Assembly (NCBI GenBank): GCA_016194905.1
Contig: JACQAP010000036.1
Span: forward strand, 33,147-97,146
DNA: 64,000 nucleotides
Source of the DNA: Betaproteobacteria bacterium
GTDB lineage: Bacteria > Pseudomonadota > Gammaproteobacteria > Burkholderiales > JACQAP01
Reading direction: 5' to 3'
Shown: positions 17,679-27,486 of the stretch, piece by piece
How positions within the stretch are numbered: position 1 is the stretch's first letter
Layout: the number at the start of each line of letters is the position of its first letter
The notes under the pieces: model-generated
Databases searched by the model: none
Told to the model about the DNA's origin: nothing
Seen by the model: the letters and a program-made list of their open reading frames with translations, nothing else
Program-made: the position numbers and the translations under genes

Positions 17679-18172
17679 AGGGGCGCGAACCGCGGGCCCA
17701 CGACAAATCCCGTCGCGACCGACAGATCGAAGAGGTCGCGCATGATCCGTATCATGCACGCAGCAAACCGGCCGAGCCGGCCTACTGTCCGCAATGCGGC
17801 GTGATCTATCACAAGGGACGCTGGCAACGGGCCGCCCGCCCGGAGAAGGCCAACGAGCATTTGTGCCCGGCATGCCACCGGATCAACGACCGGAATCCTG
17901 CGGGTTACGTCACGCTGGCCGGTCCGTACGTGGACGCGCATGGCGAAGACATACTGCGGCTGATCCGGAACGAGGAAGCTCGCGAGGCGCAAGGCCATCC
18001 CCTCCAGCGCATCATGGGCATCGAGAACAAGGAAGGCGTAGTCACCGTTACCACCACCGACGTGCATCTGGCGCGCCGAATCGGCGACGCGTTGCATCGC
18101 GCCTTCAACGGGGGACTCGTCATTAAATACAGCCCGGACGAATATCTGGTCCGGGTGAGCTGGACGCGCTAG
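17675..18172 (+). CDS. BCAM0308-family protein
   Basis: The 165-residue protein matches the BCAM0308 family: basic N-terminus (RDRQIEEVAHDPYHARSK), a zinc-ribbon-like pair (YCPQCGVIYHKGRW ... LCPACHRI), then an alpha/beta domain ending in VIKYSPDEYLVRVSWTR. The Cys pairs and central fold recall the NMD3 ribosome-export domain, hinting at a ribosome- or RNA-linked role, which fits the coupled hibernation-factor gene upstream (4-nt ATGA overlap). No experimental function is known to me. It converges with groEL, leaving 39 nt between stops. Confidence 0.8.
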   Translation: MKGREPRAHDKSRRDRQIEEVAHDPYHARSKPAEPAYCPQCGVIYHKGRWQRAARPEKANEHLCPACHRINDRNPAGYVTLAGPYVDAHGEDILRLIRNEEAREAQGHPLQRIMGIENKEGVVTVTTTDVHLARRIGDALHRAFNGGLVIKYSPDEYLVRVSWTR

Positions 18173-18211
18173 CGCCATGCCCTGGACGCCAGACCCCTGC
18201 CCGGCGGCCAT

Positions 18212-19828
18212 CTACATCTGCAAGTCTTCCGGCCGGGCGGCCGCGGCTTTCTGCGGGATCTCGGCCGCCATGCAATCCGTGGTCAGGATCAGCCCGGCTA
18301 CGGACGCGGCATTCTGCAGCGCAATACGAGTAACTTTGGTAGGATCGATCACGCCCATTTCCACCAGGTTGCCGTACTGTTCTGTGGCCGCGTTGTAGCC
18401 GTAACTCCCGCTGCCTTCCGCGACTTTGTCGAGTACCACCGAAGGCTCCGCCACAGTATTGGCGACGATCTGCCGCAGCGATTCTTCCAGCGAACGCAGC
18501 ACGATCTGGATGCCTGCGGTCTGGTCGTCGGTTTCGCCCTTGAGGCCGGCCAGCGCGGCGCGTACCCGGATCAGCGCAACACCGCCTCCGGGGACGATGC
18601 CTTCCTCGACGGCGGCGCGGGTAGCATGCAATGCATCTTCGACCCGCACCTTGCGTTCCTTCATCTCGGTCTCGGTGGCGCCGCCCACCTTGATGAGCGC
18701 CACCCCGCCGGCGAGCTTGGCAGCGCGTTCCTCGAGTTTTTCCCGATCATAATCGCTGGTCGCCTTTTCAGCCTCGGCGCGGATGCGCGAGATGCGCTCG
18801 TCGATGGCCTTCGGATCGCCGGCTCCGTGGATCAGCGTGGTGTTCTCCTTGTCCACCTCGATGCGCTTGACCCGGCCGAGATCGGCAAGCTTCGCGTTCT
18901 CGAGCTTCACACCGAGTTCCTCGGCGACGACCGTGCCGCCGGTCAGGGTGGCGATATCCTCGAGCATAGCTTTGCGGCGTTCGCCGAAGCCTGGAGCTTT
19001 CACCGCGCACGTCTTGATGACACCGCGCATGGTGTTGACCACCAGCGTCGCCAGTGCTTCGCCTTCCACGTCTTCGGCCACGATCAGCAGCGGTTTGCCA
19101 GCGCGTGTGATTTCTTCGAGGACGGGGAGCAATTCCTTGACGGCGGAAATTTTCTTGTCGTGGATTAGCACGTAAGCGTCTTCCAGGATGGCCGCCTGTC
19201 GTTCGGGGCTGTTGATGAAGTAAGGCGAAAGATAGCCGCGATCGAACTGCATGCCCTCAACCACTTCCAGCTCGTTGGCAAGCCCCGATCCGTCCTCTAC
19301 CGTGATTACGCCCTGCTTGCCCACCTTGTCCATCGCCTGCGAAACGATGTCGCCGACGGATCGCTCGTTGTTCGCCGAGATGCTGCCCACTTGTGCGATC
19401 TCGGTGGCGGTCGAGCAGGGACGGGAAATCCGTTTCAATTCGGCGATCGCCGCGGCCACAGCCTGGTCGATGCCGCGGCGAAGGTCCATGGGGTTCATTC
19501 CCGCGTCGACGAACTTCATGCCTTCGTTGACGATCGCCTGTGCCAGCACCGTGGCGGTCGTGGTCCCGTCGCCGGCCACTTCCGAGGTCTTGGAAGCGAC
19601 TTCGCGCACCAGCTGCGCGCCCATGTTCTCGAAAGGGTCGGGTAGCTCAATCGCCTTTGCCACCACGACGCCGGAGTTCGCGATAACCGGCGGACCGTAG
19701 CTTTGCTGCAGGAGGACGTTGCGGCCCTTGGGTCCCAGCGTTACCTTGACGGCATCGGCTAGGGCGTTGACTCCGATACTGACTTTCTCATGCGCGGCAT
19801 GATGAAAGAGCAGTCGCTTGGCGGACAT
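18212..19828 (-). CDS. GroEL-type chaperonin paralogue with altered ATP site
   Basis: The 538-residue protein aligns along GroEL, with [33 protein letters not shown] (the D87 region), [15 protein letters not shown] (D398) and PGGGVALIR. At the conserved KDGVTVAK loop it reads NSGVVVAK, so K51 and D52 are Asn and Ser; D52 is one of the acidic residues needed for ATP hydrolysis. The C-terminus lacks the GGM repeats (ending PEDLQM), and no groES gene is adjacent. It is probably a low-oxygen-induced secondary chaperonin with changed turnover, behind an FNR-like box at 19891-19904. The housekeeping groESL must lie elsewhere. Confidence 0.9.
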   Translation of the reverse strand: MSAKRLLFHHAAHEKVSIGVNALADAVKVTLGPKGRNVLLQQSYGPPVIANSGVVVAKAIELPDPFENMGAQLVREVASKTSEVAGDGTTTATVLAQAIVNEGMKFVDAGMNPMDLRRGIDQAVAAAIAELKRISRPCSTATEIAQVGSISANNERSVGDIVSQAMDKVGKQGVITVEDGSGLANELEVVEGMQFDRGYLSPYFINSPERQAAILEDAYVLIHDKKISAVKELLPVLEEITRAGKPLLIVAEDVEGEALATLVVNTMRGVIKTCAVKAPGFGERRKAMLEDIATLTGGTVVAEELGVKLENAKLADLGRVKRIEVDKENTTLIHGAGDPKAIDERISRIRAEAEKATSDYDREKLEERAAKLAGGVALIKVGGATETEMKERKVRVEDALHATRAAVEEGIVPGGGVALIRVRAALAGLKGETDDQTAGIQIVLRSLEESLRQIVANTVAEPSVVLDKVAEGSGSYGYNAATEQYGNLVEMGVIDPTKVTRIALQNAASVAGLILTTDCMAAEIPQKAAAARPEDLQM

Positions 19829-19890
19829 GGCGCGTGATCTCCGGCTTGCTAATCAATAAGGCAATCTAACCAGGGAGGTGGAAACACTGT

Positions 19891-19904
19891 TTGACCTGGG
19901 TCAA
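19891..19904 (-). promoter_or_regulatory. FNR-like box upstream of the groEL paralogue
   Basis: TTGACCTGGGTCAA is a perfect palindrome fitting TTGAY-N4-RTCAA. On the minus strand TTAGAT (19864-19869) is centred 31 nt downstream and the ATG follows at 19828. This replaces the heat-shock control expected for a main groEL. Confidence 0.65.
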
Positions 19905-20003
19905 GCCATCACTGGTTTTATCGTTGTTCGATTAATCAGAGCGACTTGCATCGAAGCAGCTGGATCAAGCTCCGGTCCCGTGTTTTTTTGTAACGTTGAA
20001 TAT

Positions 20004-20273
20004 TCAAGCTGGATCCCACGTAATCGATCCCGTTGCGCGGGTTGCAGGTCCGGTCAGTTGCACATAGCCACGGCCACAGAATTTCGCGCCCAGGATGCTG
20101 GGAAGTTGCGGCGCAGCGATTCGTTTCATTGCGGCCAGCGTGCGTGACCTGGCAACGCCGTCTGCAAGAAGCCCTTCGCTGCGCTGAAACGCCAACACGG
20201 CCGACTGAGTAGTCGTGCCGAAAACACCACCGTCATTGCCGGGGTTGAATCCCCGGTCCAGCAAAGCCTTCTG
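20004..20273 (-). pseudogene. remnant of a peptidoglycan-binding / GH19-like endolysin
   Basis: The minus frame reads QKALLDRGFNPGNDGGVFG, TTQSAVLAFQRSEGLLADG and SRTLAAM, a good PG_binding_1 domain, then about 12 residues later CGRGYVQLTG, the signature of GH19 chitinase-like lysozymes. The catalytic part that normally separates these two is missing, and a stop codon directly precedes the first visible residue. It is therefore a decayed, internally deleted lysin, perhaps of prophage origin. The rest of the gap between groEL and xfp (20274-20555) shows no gene that I can support. Confidence 0.6.
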
Positions 20274-20555
20274 CTACACCTTAGATCTTTGCCTTGTGGC
20301 AGCCATGTGCGGCGTGCAGGAGCGTCGTGCGGTTTTGGGTGCGGCCTTGTCGTTCCTTTCCGGGTGCCATGTCGCCCCTCGAATATCGCAGCAATCCGCT
20401 TTGGTTGTCCCCACTACAGCCAAACACATCACCGCAGGCGCGCGGTCGTGCTGACCGCGGGAGGGTTCGGCTCGGGAACGGCAAACGGGCGTGTGACACT
20501 GTCAGGAGCGACATCATGGCTGCAGCTCGCACGCGGTGGCCGGGATCTCTGTTGG

Positions 20556-22919
20556 TCAGCGCCCGCCCCACTTCCAATCGCGGATCCCGGGCAGGTCGTC
20601 GCCGTGACGCCGGATATATTCGTGATGTTCCGCCAGTTTGGCGCGCATGAGTTGTGTCACATGCCCCGCGCGGGCACTCAGGCCGGGCACGCGGGCTATG
20701 ACGTCCATCACCAGATGGAAGCGATCGATATCGTTGATCACAGTCATGTCGAACGGCGTAGTGGTGGTCCCTTCTTCTCTGTAGCCGCGGACATGCATGT
20801 TGCCGTGATTAGTTCGGCGATAGGTCAGCCTGTGGATCAGGGTGGGATAGCCGTGATAGGCAAACACGATTGGTTTGTCCTTGGTAAACAGCGCGTCGAA
20901 TTCCGCGTCGTTCAAACCATGAGGATGCTCGCTTTGCGGTTGCAGCGCCATCAGGTCGATCACATTGATCACGCGCACCTTAAGCTCGGGGACGTGATCC
21001 CTTAATATTTCCACGGCAGCCAGTATCTCAAGCGTCGGAACATCGCCGGCGCACGCCATGACGATATCGGGTTCGCCATCATAGTCGCTGCCGGCCCATC
21101 GCCAGATGCTTAGTCCGGCCGTGCAGTGTTTGATCGCGGCATCCATGTCCAGCCATTGCGGCTCCGGCTGCTTGCCGGCGACGATGACATTGACGTAGTT
21201 GCGGCTGCGCAGGCAATGATCGGCGACCGACAGTAGCGTATTGGCATCCGGCGGCAAATAGATGCGGATGATGTCTGACTTCTTATTCGCCACATGATCG
21301 ATGAAACCCGGATCCTGATGGCTGAAGCCATTGTGATCCTGGCGCCACACATGCGAAGTGAGCAGATAGGTCAACGAGGCAATTGGCCGCCGCCACGGGA
21401 TCTCGCGCGAGACCTTCAACCACTTGGCGTGCTGGTTGAACATAGAATCGACTATGTGAATGAAGGCCTCGTAGCAGGAAAAGAATCCGTGCCGCCCGGT
21501 CAGGAGATAGCCCTCGAGCCAGCCCTGGCACAGATGCTCGCTCAACACTTCCATCACCCGTCCGTCCGGTGACAGATGATCGTCGCTTTCAAGAACTTCC
21601 CCGGTGAAGGTCCGATCGGAGGCTTCGAATACCGCCGCCAGGCGATTCGATGCCGTCTCGTCCGGTCCGAACACGCGGAAGTTGGCACGTGCCGCGTTGG
21701 CTTTGAGCACGTCCCGCAGGAACACGCCCAGCGGGCGAGTAGTTTCCGCCGTCACGCTGCCCGGCGTTGGAAGCTTAATTGCGTAATCGCGGAAATCGGG
21801 CAGTTCGAGATCCTGCAGCAGCAGGCCACCGTTGGCGTGTGGGTTCGCTCCCATGCGCCGCTTGCCCTTCGGTGCCAGCTCGGCCACTGCGGCGATAAGC
21901 TGGCCGGTCTCGTCGAACAACTCCTGCGGACGGTAGCTCTTCAGCCATTGTTCCAGCATCTGCAGGTGCTTCGGCTCTTTCTGCAGGTTGGCGAGCGGAA
22001 CCTGGTGCGAGCGCCAGGAGCCTTCGGTCTTTAGGCCATCGACTTCCCGGGGCCCGGTCCAGCCCTTGGGCGTGCGGAAAATAATCATGGGCCACGCGGG
22101 ACGTTGCTTAAATCCGCCGTTGCGCGCATCGGCCTGGATTTGCCGGATGTCCGCGACGATACGGTCCAGCGTCCTGGCCATCAGTTGATGGACTGCTTCC
22201 GGCTCGTCGCCTTCCACGAAATAAGGCTTGTAACCGTAGCCGCAGAAAAGCTGCTCCAGTTCCATCCGGCTGATTCTGGACAGCAGCGAAGCGCTCGCGA
22301 TCTTGTAGCCGTTCAGATGCAGGATCGGCAACACCGCACCATCGCGCACCGGATTCAGAAATTTGTTGGAGTGCCAGCTTGCCGCAAGCGCGCCGGTTTC
22401 CGCTTCGCCGTCGCCGACAACGCAAGCGACCAGCAGGTCGGGGTTATCGAAGGCGGCGCCATAGGCATGCGCAAGGCAATAGCCAAGTTCCCCGCCTTCG
22501 TTGATCGAACCCGGTGTCTCCGCCGCCACATGGCTGGGAATGCCGCCGGGAAACGAGAACTGGGTGAACAGGCGCTTCAGCCCGGCCTCGTCTTGCGAGA
22601 TGCCCGGGTAGAACTCGCTGTAAGTGCCTTCAAGATAAGTGTTGGCCACCAGCGCCGGACCGCCATGCCCAGGGCCGGTCACATAGATAATGTCGAGGTC
22701 GTGCTCCTTAATGATGCGATTCAGGTGGACGTAGATGAAGTTCAGTCCAGGGCTGGTGCCCCAGTGGCCGAGCAGTCGCGGCTTCACGTGCTCCAGCTTC
22801 AGCGGCTGCCTGAGCAGGGGGTTATCCATCAGGTAAATCTGTCCGACCGAAAGATAGTTTGCCGCCCGCCACCAGGCATTCATTTCTTGTAAAAGCTGCG
22901 GGGAGAGTGGTTGCGTCAT
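20556..22919 (-). CDS. xfp: phosphoketolase (xylulose-5-P/fructose-6-P)
   Basis: The 787-residue protein is full length for phosphoketolase. It opens with the family's [22 protein letters not shown], and carries [27 protein letters not shown] and the thiamine diphosphate/Mg segment [20 protein letters not shown]. It splits xylulose-5-phosphate or fructose-6-phosphate with phosphate into acetyl phosphate and a shorter sugar phosphate. Its ATG overlaps the ackA stop by 4 nt (ATGA at 22916-22919), so acetyl phosphate is passed on to the coupled acetate kinase for ATP. The pair should respond to the FNR-like site upstream of ackA. Confidence 0.95.
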   Translation of the reverse strand: MTQPLSPQLLQEMNAWWRAANYLSVGQIYLMDNPLLRQPLKLEHVKPRLLGHWGTSPGLNFIYVHLNRIIKEHDLDIIYVTGPGHGGPALVANTYLEGTYSEFYPGISQDEAGLKRLFTQFSFPGGIPSHVAAETPGSINEGGELGYCLAHAYGAAFDNPDLLVACVVGDGEAETGALAASWHSNKFLNPVRDGAVLPILHLNGYKIASASLLSRISRMELEQLFCGYGYKPYFVEGDEPEAVHQLMARTLDRIVADIRQIQADARNGGFKQRPAWPMIIFRTPKGWTGPREVDGLKTEGSWRSHQVPLANLQKEPKHLQMLEQWLKSYRPQELFDETGQLIAAVAELAPKGKRRMGANPHANGGLLLQDLELPDFRDYAIKLPTPGSVTAETTRPLGVFLRDVLKANAARANFRVFGPDETASNRLAAVFEASDRTFTGEVLESDDHLSPDGRVMEVLSEHLCQGWLEGYLLTGRHGFFSCYEAFIHIVDSMFNQHAKWLKVSREIPWRRPIASLTYLLTSHVWRQDHNGFSHQDPGFIDHVANKKSDIIRIYLPPDANTLLSVADHCLRSRNYVNVIVAGKQPEPQWLDMDAAIKHCTAGLSIWRWAGSDYDGEPDIVMACAGDVPTLEILAAVEILRDHVPELKVRVINVIDLMALQPQSEHPHGLNDAEFDALFTKDKPIVFAYHGYPTLIHRLTYRRTNHGNMHVRGYREEGTTTTPFDMTVINDIDRFHLVMDVIARVPGLSARAGHVTQLMRAKLAEHHEYIRRHGDDLPGIRDWKWGGR

Positions 22920-24154
22920 GAGCGTGGGGTTGTTCGCACGGTTTCAGTTGCATCGAGGATCCGGAAGACTGCCTTGGCGATGACGACGTCTTCGTCGGTA
23001 CGGATTATTCGAACTTTCACGCGGCTGGTATCGGCGGAGATGACCGGCTCGCCAGCGGCGTTGAGCATTTCGTCGAACTGAATGCCGAGGAAATCCAGGC
23101 CTCCACAGATACGCAAGCGGATCTCGGGTGAGTTCTCGCCGATGCCGCCCGAAAACACGAGTGTGTCGAGTCCGCCGAGGGCGGCCGCGAAAGCGCCGAT
23201 TGTCTTTTTGACGTGGTAGCAGAACATTGCCACCGCTTCGGCGGCCCGGATGTCGGCGTCTTCACTCCGAAGCAGATCGCGCAGGTCCGAACTCGTTTCG
23301 GACACGCCGAGCAATCCGGATTCGTGATTGATCATGCTGTGAAACTGCTGCGCCGTCATGTTTTCGGTTTGCGCGAAGTACGACACCAGTCCGGGGTCCA
23401 GATCGCCGGAGCGTGTGCTCATCGGCACACCCGCCGCCGGTGTGAACCCCATGCTGGTGTCGATGCTCTTGCCGTCGCGAATCGCGGCGAGGCTTGCGCC
23501 GTTGCCGAGATGGGCCAGCACCACCCTGCCGAGTGCTGCCTCGGCACCGGCCACGCGCGCGAGTTCTTCCATGAGAAACGTATAGGACAGGCCGTGAAAG
23601 CCATAGCGCTCGACGCCCTTCGCCTGGAAACGCCGCGGAATGGGAAGAATCCTGGCCACGCGCGGCATGTTGCGATGAAACGCCGTGTCGAAACATGCGA
23701 TCTGCGGCAGGTCCGACACGCGCTCGCTGAACAGATCGATCATCGCAATTTCCGCTGGCAAATGCTCCGGAGCGTAAGCACTGATGCGGCGCAGTTCATC
23801 GAGCAGCAGTTCGGTGATGGATTGCGGCTCATAGTAGCGGGCGCCGCCATTCACGATGCGATGCCCTACCGCACCGATCGAAGCGAAACCGATTCGCGCC
23901 GCCAGCCACTCGTAAAGGAACTGCGACGCTGCCGCATGATCCCGACCGGCGATGCCCCGGGTTTCCTGCTGATTGCCGGCCGGCTCATGGAACGTCAGAG
24001 ACGTTCCTGGCAGACCGATGCGGTCAATCTTGCCCTGCAGTTCCCGCCTGGGTGGGTTGCACCGCCGATATAGCGCGAACTTGATGCTCGACGAGCCGCC
24101 GTTGATCGTCAGCACGGAGGATCCGGCCTGCGCCCGGGTCGATTTCGATGTCAT
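22916..24154 (-). CDS. ackA: acetate kinase
   Basis: From ATG 24154 the protein is 412 residues and shows acetate kinase motifs: [63 protein letters not shown] and [12 protein letters not shown]. It converts acetyl phosphate and ADP to acetate and ATP. The frame is open to TTG 24214, but that lies upstream of the transcript start predicted from the FNR-like box (about 24188), and GAGG precedes the ATG, so 24154 is chosen. It is translationally coupled to xfp. Together they give ATP by substrate-level phosphorylation when respiration is limited. Confidence 0.93.
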   Translation of the reverse strand: MTSKSTRAQAGSSVLTINGGSSSIKFALYRRCNPPRRELQGKIDRIGLPGTSLTFHEPAGNQQETRGIAGRDHAAASQFLYEWLAARIGFASIGAVGHRIVNGGARYYEPQSITELLLDELRRISAYAPEHLPAEIAMIDLFSERVSDLPQIACFDTAFHRNMPRVARILPIPRRFQAKGVERYGFHGLSYTFLMEELARVAGAEAALGRVVLAHLGNGASLAAIRDGKSIDTSMGFTPAAGVPMSTRSGDLDPGLVSYFAQTENMTAQQFHSMINHESGLLGVSETSSDLRDLLRSEDADIRAAEAVAMFCYHVKKTIGAFAAALGGLDTLVFSGGIGENSPEIRLRICGGLDFLGIQFDEMLNAAGEPVISADTSRVKVRIIRTDEDVVIAKAVFRILDATETVRTTPRS

Positions 24155-24222
24155 TTCCTCAGGTCCGGGATTCAACGTCAAAAAGGCAGATGCAAGACTA
24201 ACCATATCAGGCAACGTCGCCT

Positions 24223-24236
24223 TTGATATGGCTCAA
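24223..24236 (-). promoter_or_regulatory. FNR-like box (one mismatch) upstream of ackA-xfp
   Basis: On the minus strand the site reads TTGAGCCATATCAA, one base off TTGAY-N4-RTCAA. TAGTCT (24196-24201) is centred 31 nt downstream. The ackA ATG at 24154 then has a leader of about 34 nt. Confidence 0.55.
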
Positions 24237-24456
24237 CACCCCGACGTGCAGCGACCTCATCGTCTTTTACTCTAGACCTTGTCCCGGTCCTTTTCGTTCA
24301 CCATTCGAACAAGGCCCTCATCGTCATCGTCCGCAACGTTCACCCGGCTCTAGAGTCGGCCGAAGTGCTTTGGCATAGATCAACTCTTCGCCAACCGTAT
24401 TCGCACGGAGGGATGTTCAAAACAGGGCCGAAAAACGGTGCTTCCGGCGCATTGGC

Positions 24457-24470
24457 TTGATCTGCGTCAA
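24457..24470 (+). promoter_or_regulatory. FNR-like box upstream of DUF2934-hsp20
   Basis: TTGATCTGCGTCAA is identical to the box at 16766. TAAGAT (24492-24497) is centred 31 nt downstream. The 333-nt gap 24215-24547 that holds it and the ackA box contains no other feature I can support. Confidence 0.65.
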
Positions 24471-24547
24471 CAAGCGCACTAGGCGTTTGCCTAAGATGCA
24501 TTTAAGTCAACCTGTTTCGGGGCGGCTCAGGGACCGGAGAATGGCTT

Positions 24548-24883
24548 ATGAGAACTGTAGGACGAACCGCAGAAAAAAAGAGGCACTCAGGTACGCTGCA
24601 TGCGAAGCGCCCGGTAAAACGTTTGTCTGTTCCCACCAGTTCGAAGCATGGGACAACGGAGGATCCGCGCAACGAGTTTAGCGGCGAGGAATGGAACGAC
24701 ATGGTCGCGACCGCCGCTTACTACCGCGCCGAAGCGCGCGGATTCGACGGCGGTTCGGCCGAGGACGACTGGTATGAGGCGGAGGCCGAACTGCGGGAAC
24801 GTTTCAGCAAGGCCGACAGCCACATCGAAACGGTTTCAACTTCCGGTGGAGATGCCACCAATATTGAGACGACAGGAGAATGA
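24548..24883 (+). CDS. DUF2934-domain protein
   Basis: The 111-residue protein has a basic, low-complexity N-terminal half (RTAEKKRHSGTLHAKRPVKR) and a C-terminal DUF2934 motif: WNDMVATAAYYRAEARGFDGG followed by DDWYEAEAELRERF. DUF2934 proteins are small soluble proteins of unknown function often found with hsp20 and other stress genes. The stop TGA (24881-24883) overlaps an ATG, so translation is probably coupled to the hsp20 that follows. It sits behind an FNR-like box at 24457-24470. Confidence 0.75.
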   Translation: MRTVGRTAEKKRHSGTLHAKRPVKRLSVPTSSKHGTTEDPRNEFSGEEWNDMVATAAYYRAEARGFDGGSAEDDWYEAEAELRERFSKADSHIETVSTSGGDATNIETTGE

Positions 24884-24885
24884 GC

Positions 24886-25302
24886 ATGGCAAATCTGACG
24901 CGATACGACCCATTCGGGGATCTGGACGATCTATTCAAAGGCTTCATGCTGCGGTCGGTACGCTTCGAGCAGCAGGTGCCGCAGATCAAGATGGACGTCA
25001 AGGAAAATAACGGTACGTATGTCGTTCGGGCCGAAATTCCGGGCGTGAAAAAGGAAGACATCAAGGTGGATATCGACGGCGACGTGGTTTCCATCTCCGC
25101 CGAGGTCAAAGAGGAGAAGAAGCAGAAGGAAGGCGATCGCGTGATCAGAAGCGAGTGCTACTACGGCAACATGTCCCGCAGTTTCAGCCTCGGGCAGGAC
25201 GTCGACGAGAAGGCCGCGGACGCGAAATACACCGACGGAGTGCTGGAACTTACGCTGCCGAAGAAGGCCGGCTCCCGCCAGAGCAAGATCGTCGTGCAGT
25301 GA
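24886..25302 (+). CDS. small heat shock protein, Hsp20/alpha-crystallin family
   Basis: The protein (138 residues from ATG 24886) contains the alpha-crystallin domain: VPQIKMDVKENNGTYVVRAE, IPGVKKEDIKVDIDGDVVSI, then YTDGVLELTLPKK, and a short tail with the IVV-type motif. It should form oligomers that hold unfolded proteins without ATP. ATG 24886 lies 7 nt after GGAG and is preferred to ATG 24880, which is too close to it. It is coupled to the DUF2934 gene and ends before a clear terminator at 25371-25401. Confidence 0.93.
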   Translation: MANLTRYDPFGDLDDLFKGFMLRSVRFEQQVPQIKMDVKENNGTYVVRAEIPGVKKEDIKVDIDGDVVSISAEVKEEKKQKEGDRVIRSECYYGNMSRSFSLGQDVDEKAADAKYTDGVLELTLPKKAGSRQSKIVVQ

Positions 25303-25370
25303 CCGCTGTTGCCATGATCACCGCTTGCCCATGACGGCGGGGTAGATTCTTACAAAGAGTGGTACTCATT

Positions 25371-25401
25371 GCCCGGTTGCGCAAGCGCCGGGCATTTTTT
25401 T
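25371..25401 (+). terminator. rho-independent terminator after hsp20
   Basis: A stem of GCCCGG (25371-25376) with CCGGGC (25388-25393) closes an 11-nt loop that contains the self-complementary TTGCGCAA, and a run of seven T follows at 25395-25401. Confidence 0.8.
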
Positions 25402-25446
25402 CAGTGGGAACACGACGGCATACGGAGACCGGCTCGCCGGCGGCGT

Positions 25447-27129
25447 TTACTCGTGGCGTCCGCTGTGTGCGATCGAGAGCAGCAGCCAGATACCGGAGAC
25501 GACCGCGCCGAGAAATCCCAGCAGCCCGAACAAGGGTAGCCCCAGCCAGGTCGATTCCGTTTTCACCGTCATGACGATGGAAGAGCCGATGATCAGCGCC
25601 GCAGTCACTATTCCCATCGTCAAGCGGCTCACGGCCCGGTCCATGCGCTCGAATACGCGATCGAGACGCGAGACGTCGACGTGCACAGTGACCGAGCCTC
25701 TGTCCACCGCTTTCAACAGCCGGCGCAGTTCGCCGGGCAGACTCGCGGCCAGTGCGGCGGCCTCGCGCAGGCTTTTTGCGCCCAGCCTTGCGAGCGCACG
25801 GGGCGACCGGCGCTGGCGACCGATTCGCACCAGGAACGGCCGCGCTTCGCTGACCATGTCGAACCCCGGATCGAGCATGCGACCCAGGCCCTCCAGGGAA
25901 ATTGCGGCCTTGAACAACAGCGCGAGGTCGGGCGGGAGGGTCAGCCTGTGCTCGCGCATCAATGCGGTCAGATCCCCGAGCAGGCGGCCCACTTCGATCT
26001 GCTCGAGCGGAAGGCCGTGGAATTCATCGATGAAGCTATCGATATCCATGCGCAAGCCTTGCATGTCTACCTCGGCCTTGTCCGCCCAGTCCACCAGCAA
26101 TTCGGCGGCGTGCTCCGGGTCGCGTAGCGCGAAGCTGTAGAGCAAGTCAGCGAGCTGGTCGCGCCTTTCCTGGGAGAGCCGGCCCACCATGCCGAAATCG
26201 ATGAAGGCAAGGCGGTTTTCCGGCAGGTAGAAGACATTGCCAGGATGCGGATCGGCGTGAAAAAAACCGTCTTCGAGCACCATTTGAAACACGGCGTTGG
26301 CCCCGCGCCGCGCCAGGATACGCCGGTCCAGCCCGGATTCGTCGACGGCGGCCAGTTCCCGGCCCGGAATTCCATCCACATAGATTTGGACATTCAGCCG
26401 TTGTGTGGCCCATTGCCAGTAGATCGTCGGGACGACGATGTTTTCGTTTGCAGAGAGATTAGCCGCGATGCGCTCGGCGTTGCGGCATTCCGTCCTGAGG
26501 TCGAGCTCCCGGCGCAGTGATTTGGCGAACTGGCGTACCAGGGCACGCGGTTGATAGCGTTGCAGCGCCGGCCATTCGCTTTCGACCAGCTCCGCAAGGT
26601 GCTGCAACAGGCGCAGGTCGGCATCGACTACGGACTCGATTCCAGGACGCCGGACTTTCAGGACCACGGCCGTGCCGTCCTGCAATCGGGCGCGATGTAC
26701 CTGGGCGATTGATCCTGCCGCGAGGGGCAGCGGGTCCAGGTCGACGAACACGCTATCGGGTTCGGCTGCGAGGTCCGTGGCGAGCTGTGCGCGGATCTGG
26801 TCGAAGGGAACCGGCGCCGCATGATCCTGCAGCTTCTCAAACTCTGCGATCCAATCCGGTGCAAACAGGTCGACGCGGGTGGAGAGGATCTGGCCGAGCT
26901 TGACGAAGGTAGGGCCCATGTCCTCCAGGGCGCGCCGCACCCGCTCAGCCGACGTCATGTGCTCTATCGCATGGTGGCGACCACCGCGCAGGGTTCTGCC
27001 GACACGTTCGAGCGCGCCGGTTATGCCCAGCCGACGTGCTACGTCGCCGAAGCCGTAATGAAGTAGAACGGAAGCGATATCGTACAACCGCCCGATGTCA
27101 CGCGTAGCGCTCAGTGTCTCCCACAGCAT
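25447..27129 (-). CDS. ABC1/AarF/UbiB-type atypical kinase
   Basis: The 560-residue protein carries the UbiB-family marks: the KxGQ motif (FVKLGQILSTR near residue 76), an Ala-rich nucleotide loop (LAAGSIAQVHRA), the catalytic-loop equivalent HADPHPGNVF, and DFGMVGRL, followed by two C-terminal membrane helices (MGIVTAALIIGSSIVM; LFGLLGFLGAVVSGIWLLL). UbiB proteins are ATPases that aid ubiquinone synthesis or lipid handling at the inner membrane. Since this copy sits in a low-oxygen block behind an FNR-like box and apart from ubiE/ubiJ, it may be a paralogue with a role in anaerobic quinone metabolism or stress; that is inference. Confidence 0.88.
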   Translation of the reverse strand: MLWETLSATRDIGRLYDIASVLLHYGFGDVARRLGITGALERVGRTLRGGRHHAIEHMTSAERVRRALEDMGPTFVKLGQILSTRVDLFAPDWIAEFEKLQDHAAPVPFDQIRAQLATDLAAEPDSVFVDLDPLPLAAGSIAQVHRARLQDGTAVVLKVRRPGIESVVDADLRLLQHLAELVESEWPALQRYQPRALVRQFAKSLRRELDLRTECRNAERIAANLSANENIVVPTIYWQWATQRLNVQIYVDGIPGRELAAVDESGLDRRILARRGANAVFQMVLEDGFFHADPHPGNVFYLPENRLAFIDFGMVGRLSQERRDQLADLLYSFALRDPEHAAELLVDWADKAEVDMQGLRMDIDSFIDEFHGLPLEQIEVGRLLGDLTALMREHRLTLPPDLALLFKAAISLEGLGRMLDPGFDMVSEARPFLVRIGRQRRSPRALARLGAKSLREAAALAASLPGELRRLLKAVDRGSVTVHVDVSRLDRVFERMDRAVSRLTMGIVTAALIIGSSIVMTVKTESTWLGLPLFGLLGFLGAVVSGIWLLLSIAHSGRHE

Positions 27130-27208
27130 TGCTTGGTTCCCGGTCGTTTGGTTTGTCGGCGTTTTCCGGATTCAAGCGAATATTTTGCGGGCAACCGGAG
27201 GCGGCTTG

Positions 27209-27222
27209 TTGATGCGGATCAA
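27209..27222 (-). promoter_or_regulatory. FNR-like box upstream of the AarF/UbiB gene
   Basis: TTGATGCGGATCAA fits the consensus exactly. On the minus strand CAAAAT (27182-27187) is centred 31 nt downstream, with the gene starting at 27129. It shares the 357-nt divergent gap (27130-27486) with a second box at 27331. Confidence 0.65.
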
Positions 27223-27330
27223 CTGCTCTCAACCGCCCACAGGGCGCGGCCGGCCGTTCCGGATCGCGTTAGTCGCACCAGGCGGCACAGAGCGTCGGCG
27301 ATTCAGCGAAAGGCAGCCATTCAGTGGCGT

Positions 27331-27344
27331 TTGATTTGCATCAA
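27331..27344 (+). promoter_or_regulatory. FNR-like box upstream of the SafE-type gene
   Basis: TTGATTTGCATCAA fits the consensus exactly. An A-rich hexamer (AAAAAT at 27367-27372) lies about 32 nt from its centre. The leader to the 27487 start would be over 100 nt, longer than for the other boxes. Apart from the two boxes the gap 27130-27486 holds nothing I can support. Confidence 0.6.
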
Positions 27345-27486
27345 AAGCTGGCGCCCGGGTATGGCCAAAAATACATCTGAAGCCCGTGCCGGGGCGGATA
27401 TTAAGCGGTCGAACGGCGGCCGGCACGCGCACAGCCGGGCGACAGGTCAACGAAACCCTGAAAGGGTGCATCGCACTTGAATTGAC

